In this document: positions 18,186-26,120 of the stretch, piece by piece | How positions within the stretch are numbered: position 1 is the first letter of the stretch | Layout of the letters: every line of letters begins with the position of its first letter | Assembly (NCBI GenBank): GCA_009777735.1 | Contig: WRLF01000001.1 | Coordinates: 124,001-188,000, forward strand | From: Treponema sp. | GTDB taxonomy: Bacteria; Spirochaetota; Spirochaetia; Treponematales; Breznakiellaceae | Reading direction: 5' to 3' | Length of the DNA stretch: 64,000 bases | The notes under the pieces: generated by a model | What the model saw: only the letters and a program-made list of their open reading frames with translations | Database searches by the model: none | Told to the model about the DNA's origin: nothing | Made by a program: the position numbers and the translations under genes

Positions 18186-19080
18186 TTGTGTCATACATGC
18201 GTAGACCTTCCCATAGCCAAGGCTCGTGATTTAATAGATAGCCTCTATCAGGGTTATCCTATAGGTTATTTGATCGCCTGGCAAAATCCGTCTATTCGTT
18301 TAAAAGATGGAACCACCTCGGCGGGCAAAAAAATCCTTATAGATGGACAGCAAAGAGTTACAGCCCTAATGGCAGCCTTATTAGGTGAAGAGGTCATGGA
18401 TGATGACTATAGACCAAAACGTATTAGGATTGCTTTTCATCCCATTGAAAGGAAATTTGAAGTTTCTAACCCTGCTATTCAAAAAGATAATGCATGGATA
18501 CCAGATATTTCCATTCTTCTGAATTCTGATGTTAATATGTTTGACTTAGTAAAGGAATATTGCAAATTGAATTCCAGTACAGACGAAAGAGATATTTTGC
18601 GTAATGTTGAAATCCGGAATAATGAAGTTCATGAACAAAACCAATTTTCAACGTTTTATAATGATTGTTCGTTCTGCCGGATTTATTGATCCATCTATGA
18701 TCCGGTCACAAAACGTTTTAAACTTTGCTTATATTATTTATCTTTTGTCTGTTTCAATAAAGGTAAGTCCTGCCAAAATTGAAAAGCTGGTTAGGCGCTG
18801 GCTGGTTATGGCAATATACGTAATGATGCAAAGTGAAATTAATATTGCGATAAAAGACCGATCTCCCAAAGAATACTTTTCTGAGATTATTGAGAATTGC
18901 AAAAATGGATTTTCCAAATACGGAGCAATAGTTGATATGGAAGAGTTAAAAGAAAATTTTAAATCTCATTGTATACCAAAGGATATGGAAAACTGGACTT
19001 TTGATGATTATAATGATTTTCTTATACAAAGACGAATTTTAGTTTCTGAAAAAATCAGAAGGTATTACAAGAAATTATAA
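18186..19080 (+). pseudogene. Decayed DUF262 (GmrS-like/ParB-fold) protein
   Basis: The first frame (to 18689) begins inside the domain with [20 protein letters not shown] and carries the nucleotide-handling motif [18 protein letters not shown]. The N-terminal strand (usually 'PRFQR') is missing. The second frame (18604-19080) carries the later region [31 protein letters not shown] and a C-terminal helix. The two are out of frame and about 150 residues normally between them are gone, so the gene has a 5' truncation, an internal deletion and a frameshift. DUF262 proteins with DUF1524 partners attack modified DNA; this copy should be inactive. Confidence 0.75.
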
Positions 19081-19524
19081 TTTTTAAAGTCCTTCTTTAA
19101 AAAAGTTATTGCTTAATGGTTTTCCAGGAACATTAGGGCTTGCAAGAATAAAACTGTCCGGGGAAATTTGAATTGCCATATTGCTGGTCTTGTGTAACCG
19201 TGCCATTTCTTTGGCTATGTCCAAAATTCCTTGAACTGCGGCAGGGACAGGAACCTTCCTGACAGAATTGTATTAGGGTAATATCAGTCCTTCCATGTCT
19301 TGATAGTTATGCCGTACGGTTATGAGGCCGTCTGCTATATCTCCACATTGCAGCCCTCGAATTTCTCCCCTGCGTACTTCTGGATTGATTCGTCCCAAAA
19401 GCGGACATACCAGAATGTACCCGACTTCGTTTTTTCTTTGTAGAGTGTAAACGGGCGGCGTATAACGACCTCTCCTCGTTTGACCAAACAAAACCAAAAA
19501 AAGTATCAGTTTTGAATCAGTCAA
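19081..19524 (-). pseudogene. Tyrosine recombinase (integrase) remnant
   Basis: The minus strand reads RRGEIRGLQCGDIADGLITV then RHNYQDMEGL, the region around the first catalytic Arg of phage integrases. After an in-frame TAA at 19273-19275 it continues in the same frame with SVRKVPVPAAVQGILDIAKE and ILASPNVPGKPLSNNFFKEGL to a stop near 19084. N-terminal and catalytic C-terminal (HxxR, Tyr) regions are absent. It lies ~80 bp from the 3' end of tRNA-Leu, the usual position of an island integrase. It therefore probably marks the boundary of the accessory island to its left. The start assigned here is only the edge of the open frame. Confidence 0.75.
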
Positions 19525-19604
19525 AGATTTTTGACGTTATATTCCACCCTTTTGATGGGAAAGAAATAACTGCTAAGTCCTTACAACGTAACGAATTAGC
19601 GTAC

Positions 19605-19688
19605 TGCCCAGAAGAAGACTCGAACTTCCATACCACTGAAGGCACTAGTACCTGAAACTAGCGTGTCTACCAATTCCACCATCTGGGC
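19605..19688 (-). tRNA. tRNA-Leu (anticodon CAG)
   Basis: Read on the minus strand the 7-bp acceptor stem is GCCCAGA/TCTGGGC with discriminator A at 19605. A leucine-type D arm (TGGTGGAATTGGTAGACACG), an anticodon stem CTAGT/ACTAG with loop TTCAGGT (anticodon CAG), a long variable arm and a TTCGAGT T-loop follow. CCA is not encoded. It reads Leu CUG codons. It is the likely integration target for the island carrying the broken integrase. Confidence 0.95.
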
Positions 19689-19698
19689 TTGTTGTTGT

Positions 19699-19727
19699 AC
19701 TATGCCTTTTTTATAAGCAAAAGTCAA
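19699..19727 (-). promoter_or_regulatory. Promoter of tRNA-Leu
   Basis: Minus-strand -35 TTGACT (19727-19722), 17-bp spacer, -10 CATAGT (19704-19699), placing the start about 7-10 bases before the mature tRNA. Good sigma-70-type match at -35, moderate at -10. Confidence 0.6.
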
Positions 19728-19752
19728 TGGCAGGGAGCTTTGCAAACCCTTG

Positions 19753-20877
19753 TTAAACATTAAATTTAATGAATAACACATCGCCGTCCTGTACGATGTA
19801 CTCTTTACCTTCAATACGGTATTTGCCGGCCAGTTTAATTTGTGCTTCGGTTCCGTAGTGAAAAATATCGTCGCAGGTGTATACTTCGGCTTTAATAAAA
19901 CCTTTTTCCAAATCGGTGTGGATGGCACGTGCAGCTTTAGGTGCAGGCTGCCCGGCGTGAATTGTCCAGGCGCGGCATTCGTCTTCTCCGGTAGTGAAGA
20001 ATGTCCGCAGATTCAAAAGCCCGTAAGCAGCACGAATTAACGGGGCAAGAGCGGGTTCTTTCAGGCCGAGTTCTTCAAGAAACGCTTGTTTTTCCGCCGG
20101 GTCTTCGATGGCAATGAGTTCTGCTTCAAACTTGCCGCAGATGACCACAACCGGAGAACCTTCGGCTGCCGCTATATTCCGCACAGCTTTGACATAGGCA
20201 GTTTCCCCGCCGTTAATAACTGTTTTCATGCCTTCTTCGTCAACATTACACACATATAATTGCGGTTTAGCGCTGATAAAATGGCAGTCGTAAATAAGGG
20301 CTTTTTCCTCAGGCGTTAGCGGAACCGAGCGGACGGGTTTTCCGTCTTCAAGCGCCGGGTTTAATTTATCTAAAATACCCAGCACGGTTTCTGCGTTTTT
20401 TTGCTCAAGCTTATTCTGAACCTTAAGCGCACGCTCGGCTCGTTCTCTGCGTTTTGCCAGTGTTTCTATGTCAGCAAGGGCAAGTTCAATGTTGATGGTC
20501 TCGATGTCCGATTCAGGATCGATTATTCCGCTTACATGTACAATATCGGGATTGTCAAAACAGCGTACCACATGGGCTATAACCCCGACTTCACGGATAT
20601 GGGCAAGAAACCGGTTCCCTACTCCCTTGCCTTTGGAAGCGCCTTTTACCAGGCCCGCTACATCAATAAATTCTACCGTAGCCGGAATAGTGCGTTTAGG
20701 TCTGAATATTTCACTTAGTTTTGTTAACCGGTCATCCGGCACATGAACGATGCCTATGTTGGGATTTTCATTGTACACCTGATACTGTGCTGTTTCCGCC
20801 GGAACAGAACTCAGAGCCGAAAAAATGGCGGTCTTCCCCACATTGGGAAGACCTACAATGCCGCAATTGATAGCCAT
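19753..20877 (-). CDS. ychF: Redox-regulated ribosome-binding ATPase YchF (Obg-like)
   Basis: 374 residues, normal for YchF. P-loop GLPNVGKTAIFSAL lies near residue 8; switch and G3 element FIDVAGLVKGASKGKGVGN follows near residue 69, and NxxE (CNVDEEG) replaces the NKxD specificity motif, explaining ATP preference. A C-terminal TGS domain contains FFTTGEDECRAWTIHAGQPA and ends YIVQDGDVLFIKFNV. It binds ribosomes and is linked to translation and oxidative-stress responses. It is transcribed toward tRNA-Leu and is the first clearly core gene right of the island. Confidence 0.97.
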   Translation of the reverse strand: MAINCGIVGLPNVGKTAIFSALSSVPAETAQYQVYNENPNIGIVHVPDDRLTKLSEIFRPKRTIPATVEFIDVAGLVKGASKGKGVGNRFLAHIREVGVIAHVVRCFDNPDIVHVSGIIDPESDIETINIELALADIETLAKRRERAERALKVQNKLEQKNAETVLGILDKLNPALEDGKPVRSVPLTPEEKALIYDCHFISAKPQLYVCNVDEEGMKTVINGGETAYVKAVRNIAAAEGSPVVVICGKFEAELIAIEDPAEKQAFLEELGLKEPALAPLIRAAYGLLNLRTFFTTGEDECRAWTIHAGQPAPKAARAIHTDLEKGFIKAEVYTCDDIFHYGTEAQIKLAGKYRIEGKEYIVQDGDVLFIKFNV

Positions 20878-20949
20878 GGTTTTATTTCTTCAATTTTTTT
20901 ATATGATGAGAAACAGGCAAAAATACAAGCAGGTAACATGTAAAATTAT

Positions 20950-21393
20950 TTAATCCTCATATTCATAAAAATAATCGGCATCCTGAAAAGATACAGCAGC
21001 ATTACCGTTTGAAAATGCAACAGAGTAAAATTCCAGCTCTGCTATACTTTCCCAATCATCAATCGATGGTGAATCAAGAAGCGCAACTCCAATCATAAGC
21101 GTATGATTGCCGGCATACTTTACCATTGTATCCCTATCCTCAAGCCATAGAGGAATACTCACTCTGCCATTCGAAATACGAGCCCCTGTACCGGACCAAG
21201 ACGAAGGCTCTACACTCTGGGCCCCGATTAGATCTATGCCGTCTCCTTCAGCAACAGCATATTTTCCGTTAAACCTGACCGGAATGTCCGTAATTGTTAA
21301 TACTCCGCCCTGATCGGCGCCGCAAGCAAAAACCATCATTCCGAATAAAAACACCAATGCCAATATTGCCCCGCATTTTTTATTGCTTTTCAA
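20950..21393 (-). CDS. Putative lipoprotein
   Basis: 147 residues with a basic N-terminus, hydrophobic core and lipobox-like FLFGMMVFAC followed by GAD, so cleavage before Cys24 and lipid anchoring are expected. The mature part is beta-rich, with an alternating pattern (LTITDIPVRFNGKYAVAEGD), and ends in acidic YFYEYED. Function is unknown; similar small lipoproteins with 'ITDIP..FNGKYA' openings are common in treponemes as far as I recall. It is monocistronic, with GGAGAAAAAATTG before the ATG. Confidence 0.7.
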   Translation of the reverse strand: MKSNKKCGAILALVFLFGMMVFACGADQGGVLTITDIPVRFNGKYAVAEGDGIDLIGAQSVEPSSWSGTGARISNGRVSIPLWLEDRDTMVKYAGNHTLMIGVALLDSPSIDDWESIAELEFYSVAFSNGNAAVSFQDADYFYEYED

Positions 21394-21559
21394 TTTTTTC
21401 TCCTTAACTTACTGTAATTCTTCAATTGAATTGCAAAAATGTCAAGGGGACGAGGCTGAATGTTATAGTTACTATTTTATATATTTATGTATTATATTAT
21501 CAAATTTTTTCTGATATAGGTATCTTCCCTGTCCTGTCATGGGAAAAGAGTGGTGTTTT

Positions 21560-21588
21560 ATTCCCCGCCGCATGAGGGCGGCGGGAAT
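21560..21588. terminator. GC-rich hairpin 3' of the permease gene
   Basis: ATTCCCCGCCGC, a six-base loop, then GCGGCGGGAAT. It lies 15 bp beyond the stop of the minus-strand permease gene. The flanking T-run is weak, so it may act as an mRNA-stabilising hairpin as much as a terminator. Confidence 0.55.
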
Positions 21589-21602
21589 AGCAAAAGCATA
21601 CA

Positions 21603-22931
21603 TCAGAAAATAAACACAATAGGCACAAGCGCAACAACAATAAGTACCGTTGGGATTACCACCGTTGTCCACCATAAATGGCGGTAGGCTTCTTTGTGGG
21701 TACACCCTATCATGGACAGGAACAGGAAGATCGCTGAAACGTGGGGCAGGGTATCCAGAGAACCGCCGGAAATGGCAATCACACGGTGCAGTACCGGAAG
21801 ATTGACGCCTTCCACAGTTTTGAAAAATTCACCAAGGTTATCCAACAGTATTTGCGCGCCGCCGGATGAAGAGCCGGTAATACCGGAAATAACAGCGGTT
21901 GAAACAGCACCTTTTACATATATGTTCATATCAAGGTTCATGAGCCAATCAATAATGCTTTGAAATACCGGAGCGTTTTGTACAACAGCACCAAATGCCA
22001 CTACCGAGGCGAGGGGAACAATGGCGTATATGCCATTGGTAGCGCCATCCTGAGTCCAAATAACCGAATCAATGCCGATTTTTTTTGGGTTGAGCACGAG
22101 GCACAGTATCAATGCGAGTAACATTCCCAAAGAAGCCAGCATTACCGGATCTCTGCCAAGGGATGTTTGTAAAAGCGTGTTCACGACAATAAACAGAATG
22201 GCCACAACAATGGGAACAAAGGCAATTACGGGATGCGGAAGCTTGCTTTTATCAATAGTTAAAGAAGAAGCATCAAAACCTTTGGGGAATTCAAACACTT
22301 CATTCTTTTTTCGGGCATCTTTTTCCGCCCACTTAAAATAGACGGCAGTAAACACTACAACGGCTGCTGCAAAAATTAAACTGAAAACCGGAGCTGCGGT
22401 CATGGGAGTGCCAAGCGCTCTGGCGGGAATAATATTGGTCAGCGATATTGTCCCGGGCAATGTTGTCATGGTAATGGTCGCACCTCCGGCAGCCATAGGG
22501 GCCATAATTAAATGGCGCGGCAAGCCTGCTTCCTTGAATAACACAAATGCAATGGGAACAACAGCAAACATGACAACAAAGAGCATCACTCCGCTAAATG
22601 TCAGGATGACGGTAAATGCATAGACAATCCACATGACATTTTTTATCCCGAACCATTTTACCAACTGCTGCCCGATTGCCGCTGTAGAGCCGGTTTTTTC
22701 CATCACTGCAGCATAAGCGGCGGAGGAGATAAAAACGAACATAAACCTGCTGAATATTCCAACAAAACCGCCAACGTAATACTCGGAGTAACCTCTCCAA
22801 ATACCCATTTGATTGAAAAGAATAACCACAAGCGATGCCAAAAGCGTGAGAACAATCGGCTTTAACCCCCTGTAGGCACCGAATATCATCACGAGGATAG
22901 CGAGAAACATACCAATGATTCCAATCGTCAT
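21603..22931 (-). CDS. GntP-type transporter (gluconate/organic-acid permease family)
   Basis: 442 residues from the ATG at 22931, chosen over 22967 because GGAGG lies five bases before it. About 12 hydrophobic segments span the chain, with family-like loops GGATITMTTLPGTISLTNII near residue 150 and GITGSSSGGAQILLDNLGEF near residue 360, and HRVIAISGGSLDTLPHVSAI near residue 390. GntP-family proteins import gluconate, other sugar acids or hydroxy-acids by proton symport. The substrate cannot be read from the sequence and no catabolic gene is adjacent. Next to it are genes of unrelated function. Confidence 0.85.
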   Translation of the reverse strand: MTIGIIGMFLAILVMIFGAYRGLKPIVLTLLASLVVILFNQMGIWRGYSEYYVGGFVGIFSRFMFVFISSAAYAAVMEKTGSTAAIGQQLVKWFGIKNVMWIVYAFTVILTFSGVMLFVVMFAVVPIAFVLFKEAGLPRHLIMAPMAAGGATITMTTLPGTISLTNIIPARALGTPMTAAPVFSLIFAAAVVVFTAVYFKWAEKDARKKNEVFEFPKGFDASSLTIDKSKLPHPVIAFVPIVVAILFIVVNTLLQTSLGRDPVMLASLGMLLALILCLVLNPKKIGIDSVIWTQDGATNGIYAIVPLASVVAFGAVVQNAPVFQSIIDWLMNLDMNIYVKGAVSTAVISGITGSSSGGAQILLDNLGEFFKTVEGVNLPVLHRVIAISGGSLDTLPHVSAIFLFLSMIGCTHKEAYRHLWWTTVVIPTVLIVVALVPIVFIF

Positions 22932-23170
22932 TAAAACCTCCAATGTCATGCGAGACACCATGACCACTGTTCTTAATTATGACGATTTTACAATATATGT
23001 CAAGGTGTCAAACTGGACAATGTCTATTTTTCCGGTAATGTGTTAAGAAAGTGTTATCGCTGTTTAAAATTAATTAAGTTATTTAAAAATAGGTAAAACT
23101 GCTTGTCTTGCCTCTCTATGCATGATTTATGATGTCCCTGACATTCAATACCAAAAAAGGAAACATAAGA

Positions 23171-24469
23171 ATGCAAAGAATGGTTTTATTTGGGCTAATG
23201 CTTGGATTGGTTACTGCCCTGCAGGCACAGATAACTGTAAGTGGTTCGGTTGATATGGTCGTTATTCCGTTTCAGTTAATCCAGGCTGTGGATGGTATGG
23301 ATGAAAAGGACAACCCAATCAGACACAATGCGGAAATGGGCGCCGGCCTTGGGCAAATAGAAGGAATTGCGGGACCAAGGATACGGCTTGATGTACGGGC
23401 AATGAACGAGACAGGTACAGCCGGAGCGAGACTGAGACTCCAGGCACTGGGCCACACGTACATTGGCGTAGAGAACTTCCTGCAGGCATGGTGGAGCCCG
23501 CTGGACTGGCTACGGCTTGATGCCGGCCGTTTTGATGATGATCGTATGCGCGGTAAAATCGGCTGGGACGACATGCACATTTTTACCGTTTTATCATACA
23601 ACGAAGACGCGATTTTTAACCGTATCAGGGCACGCGGCGGATTTATGATGAGCCTGGAACCCATCGAAGGACTCTTGGTTACTGCCCTGCTCAACGATCT
23701 TAATCCTCTTGCGGTTCAGGGGCATGATGAACTTCATCTCCATCGCCCCAATTTCCCCGAACTCAGTTACGTTCAGGATCGTTTCGAAAATGGCAATATG
23801 TGGCGCAATCTGCACATAGCGGCAAGTTATACCATAGAGGGGATAGGGATGTTCAGGGCGCAGTATATCGGAGTCATACCGGATTATACCAGCTATGATC
23901 CTGAGATGGGACTGCTTCCCGGTGATATTCGCGCCCCGCGTTTCGAAGCAGCCTTTGCACTCAGCGCTATTTCGGATCTGACATTAGATATAGGCGGAAA
24001 ATTACCGCTGCCCATAAACAATAATGATGCCTTTGGTACAAATACCTGGCAAGCGCCGTACCAAATATCAATTGGGGCGCAATATGATATGGATAAACTG
24101 ACAATTGCCGGGCGTGTAGATACCGGATTAGGCGGCGGCTGGAAAGTCAGCGGCGCAGGAACAGAAGAATTTTCTTTTGCCCCCAAAGTCAACATCCATT
24201 TATGGCCTTCATATAATTTTGGAGCATTCAAAGCTATCCTCAGTGCTGGCCTTGAATTGTTAGGCGAAGAAACCCTAATCGCCGGTAACACTGTGACCGT
24301 TACCGGGGACGGCGGAATCCGCTTCGGCGCGGGTATATCGCTGGAAGGAACCGTCATCGGTGGTTTCAGAACGAGAGGCGGTTTAGCCTACCGGTTCCCC
24401 GCCGAGATCAACGGCATAAAAGAAAGGGGCGTGTTTACCATCCCCCTGTTTCTGGAATATTCATTCTAG
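23171..24469 (+). CDS. Predicted outer-membrane beta-barrel protein
   Basis: 432 residues from the ATG at 23171 (AAGGAAA upstream), giving a clean signal peptide MQRMVLFGLMLGLVTALQAQ. The mature part alternates polar and hydrophobic residues with turn-like Gly/Asp/Asn loops, and the last strand ends with Phe (PLFLEYSF), the outer-membrane assembly signature. Segments such as WWSPLDWLRLDAGRF resemble porin-like barrels. Specific function is unknown. It is followed after 14 bp by the CotH lipoprotein and then the lamin-tail lipoprotein, suggesting a cell-envelope operon. Confidence 0.75.
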   Translation: MQRMVLFGLMLGLVTALQAQITVSGSVDMVVIPFQLIQAVDGMDEKDNPIRHNAEMGAGLGQIEGIAGPRIRLDVRAMNETGTAGARLRLQALGHTYIGVENFLQAWWSPLDWLRLDAGRFDDDRMRGKIGWDDMHIFTVLSYNEDAIFNRIRARGGFMMSLEPIEGLLVTALLNDLNPLAVQGHDELHLHRPNFPELSYVQDRFENGNMWRNLHIAASYTIEGIGMFRAQYIGVIPDYTSYDPEMGLLPGDIRAPRFEAAFALSAISDLTLDIGGKLPLPINNNDAFGTNTWQAPYQISIGAQYDMDKLTIAGRVDTGLGGGWKVSGAGTEEFSFAPKVNIHLWPSYNFGAFKAILSAGLELLGEETLIAGNTVTVTGDGGIRFGAGISLEGTVIGGFRTRGGLAYRFPAEINGIKERGVFTIPLFLEYSF

Positions 24470-24483
24470 CTAAAGGAGTTATT

Positions 24484-26052
24484 ATGTTAAAATTTTTTGT
24501 CATTGTGTTAATTATATCAGGAACAGTTCTTTCCTGCGATATTCCCGAACCTCCCTACAATCCCGAAGAGCCGGTCAACTATACCATCAAATGGGATCGC
24601 CCGCTTGAGCGTTTAACATTCCCTTCGCTGTATCTTTCCGTACCTGCGTATGAACATGGCGGGTTTATTGTTGACTATCGCCCCGACGGGACATCGATTA
24701 ATCTTTGGCCATCGGATTCCAATTCATTGGTTTCCCTGCGAGGAGCCGGAGAATATAACTTTGAGAATGCCGCTGCGCAGGTACGAAGCCGGGGCAATTC
24801 CACCTGGCGTTATTTCGTTAAACGGCCTTTGCGCTTTAGGTTTTACCCCACAGGCCCCGGCGCCCGCTCCATGTTTGGCAGCAGTTACGAGGCGGCTAAC
24901 TGGACGCTCATTGCCAATGCCATGGACTATTCGCTTATGCGAACCTATCTGGGTTTATTCCTCGGCGAGTCGCTGGGCAGCTTCGACTATAATCCCATGC
25001 ACCGCTTTGTGCATTTGTACATGGCGGGCGAATACCGGGGTCTATATATGTTCAGCGACCATGTAGAGCGGCTCGGTTACGGCAATCCCGGACACCGCAT
25101 TCAGCTAATGGCACATAATCAGTCGGGTCTGCCCGCCAATGCGCCGCACCTCAGGGAATTTCTTTTGGAATGGTGCCGCCATCCCGATACCGTTCCCACC
25201 AGCCGATCAGGAGAAGCGATGGTAACAGAGGAGCAAGTGAAGAACTGGGTCATACCGGACGTTGCTCCTGCCGGTGCGGATCTCAGTGTCGAATTTGAAC
25301 AGTTTTTTTGGTCAGAGCAGGGCATACCCTTTGAGATTGGTTTTCCGGAAAACACTGGTTTTATGAGAGGAACCACCGCTGCCAATCCGGGATGGAGATC
25401 GGGGACTACTCCCAACAGCGGCTGGGCGTTTGTACGGAACTTTATCAATCTGGCCGAACGTACCATGCGCAGCGGAGACGAAGCCGCGATACGGCAGATA
25501 ATTGATATCGAAACATTTGTTGATTTTTATCTGGTGAATGAATTGTTCAAAAACCACGATGTGGCGGTGTCGAGCGTCCGTTTTCAAATTAAGCAGGTTG
25601 ACAACAGTGTTGCCTGGGCTCACAACAGCGATGCGACAAGGCCCAAACTGTTTGCCGGTCCCCTTTGGGATTTCGATCAAACAGCCGGGGGCTCAACAGG
25701 TGGTGACAGGCCCGGATACAGTTTCAGCCCAGTGGGCGCATGGGCAGCTACCGACAATCTGTGGTTACGCTACCTCATGAGCAAAGACTGGTTTAAGGAC
25801 GAGGTACGGCTGCGCTGGAACCATATAAAAAACAATGAAGTGCAGGGGATGCTGTTTGAACTTGAACGCATTGCAGTGAGCTACCAGAACTGTTTTGAAC
25901 GTAATTTTAAGCGCTGGGACGAAAAGCTGGGCTTTTCAACCTACCGCACGCCGTCGCCGGTTGCCGCCATTCTTACATGGAAAGGGCAGGTTGAGTACCT
26001 GGACAATTGGTTCCGCCATCGCATGATCTGGATGGACGAATTCCTGCGATAG
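24484..26052 (+). CDS. CotH-like kinase-domain lipoprotein
   Basis: 522 residues. The N-terminus MLKFFVIVLIISGTVLSC is a lipoprotein signal with Cys at 18. CotH-family hallmarks follow: VRSRGNSTWRYFVKRPLRFR near residue 101, ANWTLIANAMDYSLMRTYLG, VHLYMAGEYRGLYMFSDHVE, and the metal-binding AGPLWDFDQTAGG near residue 390. CotH proteins are atypical protein kinases known from spore coats and surface proteins; here it would phosphorylate surface or periplasmic partners. Adjacent genes encode a barrel protein and a lamin-tail lipoprotein, a pairing seen between CotH and LTD domains in other bacteria. AGGAG lies before the ATG. Confidence 0.88.
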   Translation: MLKFFVIVLIISGTVLSCDIPEPPYNPEEPVNYTIKWDRPLERLTFPSLYLSVPAYEHGGFIVDYRPDGTSINLWPSDSNSLVSLRGAGEYNFENAAAQVRSRGNSTWRYFVKRPLRFRFYPTGPGARSMFGSSYEAANWTLIANAMDYSLMRTYLGLFLGESLGSFDYNPMHRFVHLYMAGEYRGLYMFSDHVERLGYGNPGHRIQLMAHNQSGLPANAPHLREFLLEWCRHPDTVPTSRSGEAMVTEEQVKNWVIPDVAPAGADLSVEFEQFFWSEQGIPFEIGFPENTGFMRGTTAANPGWRSGTTPNSGWAFVRNFINLAERTMRSGDEAAIRQIIDIETFVDFYLVNELFKNHDVAVSSVRFQIKQVDNSVAWAHNSDATRPKLFAGPLWDFDQTAGGSTGGDRPGYSFSPVGAWAATDNLWLRYLMSKDWFKDEVRLRWNHIKNNEVQGMLFELERIAVSYQNCFERNFKRWDEKLGFSTYRTPSPVAAILTWKGQVEYLDNWFRHRMIWMDEFLR

Positions 26053-26109
26053 TAACACAGTAACACATTTTTAAAATGTGAATATAGAACAGAGGAGAAT
26101 ATTGTATGC

Positions 26110-26120
26110 AAAAAAAAAAA
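26110..26120 (+). repeat. Homopolymer A11 at the translation start of the LTD lipoprotein
   Basis: Eleven consecutive A residues separate a well-placed ATG (26106, with GAGGAG eight bases upstream) from the in-frame ATG at 26120. With 11 A the first ATG meets TGA after five codons; with 12 A (or 9) it would read straight into the lipoprotein. This is the structure of a slip-strand phase switch. Confidence 0.7.

Noticed and set aside
19390-19604. Plus-strand open stretch (RLRFFFVECKRAAYNDL, then KIFDVIFHPFDGKEITAKS)
   Set aside because: It reads like protein in part but has an upstream stop, no start and runs into tRNA-Leu; it could be another gene remnant, but no family is recognisable, so it is not annotated.
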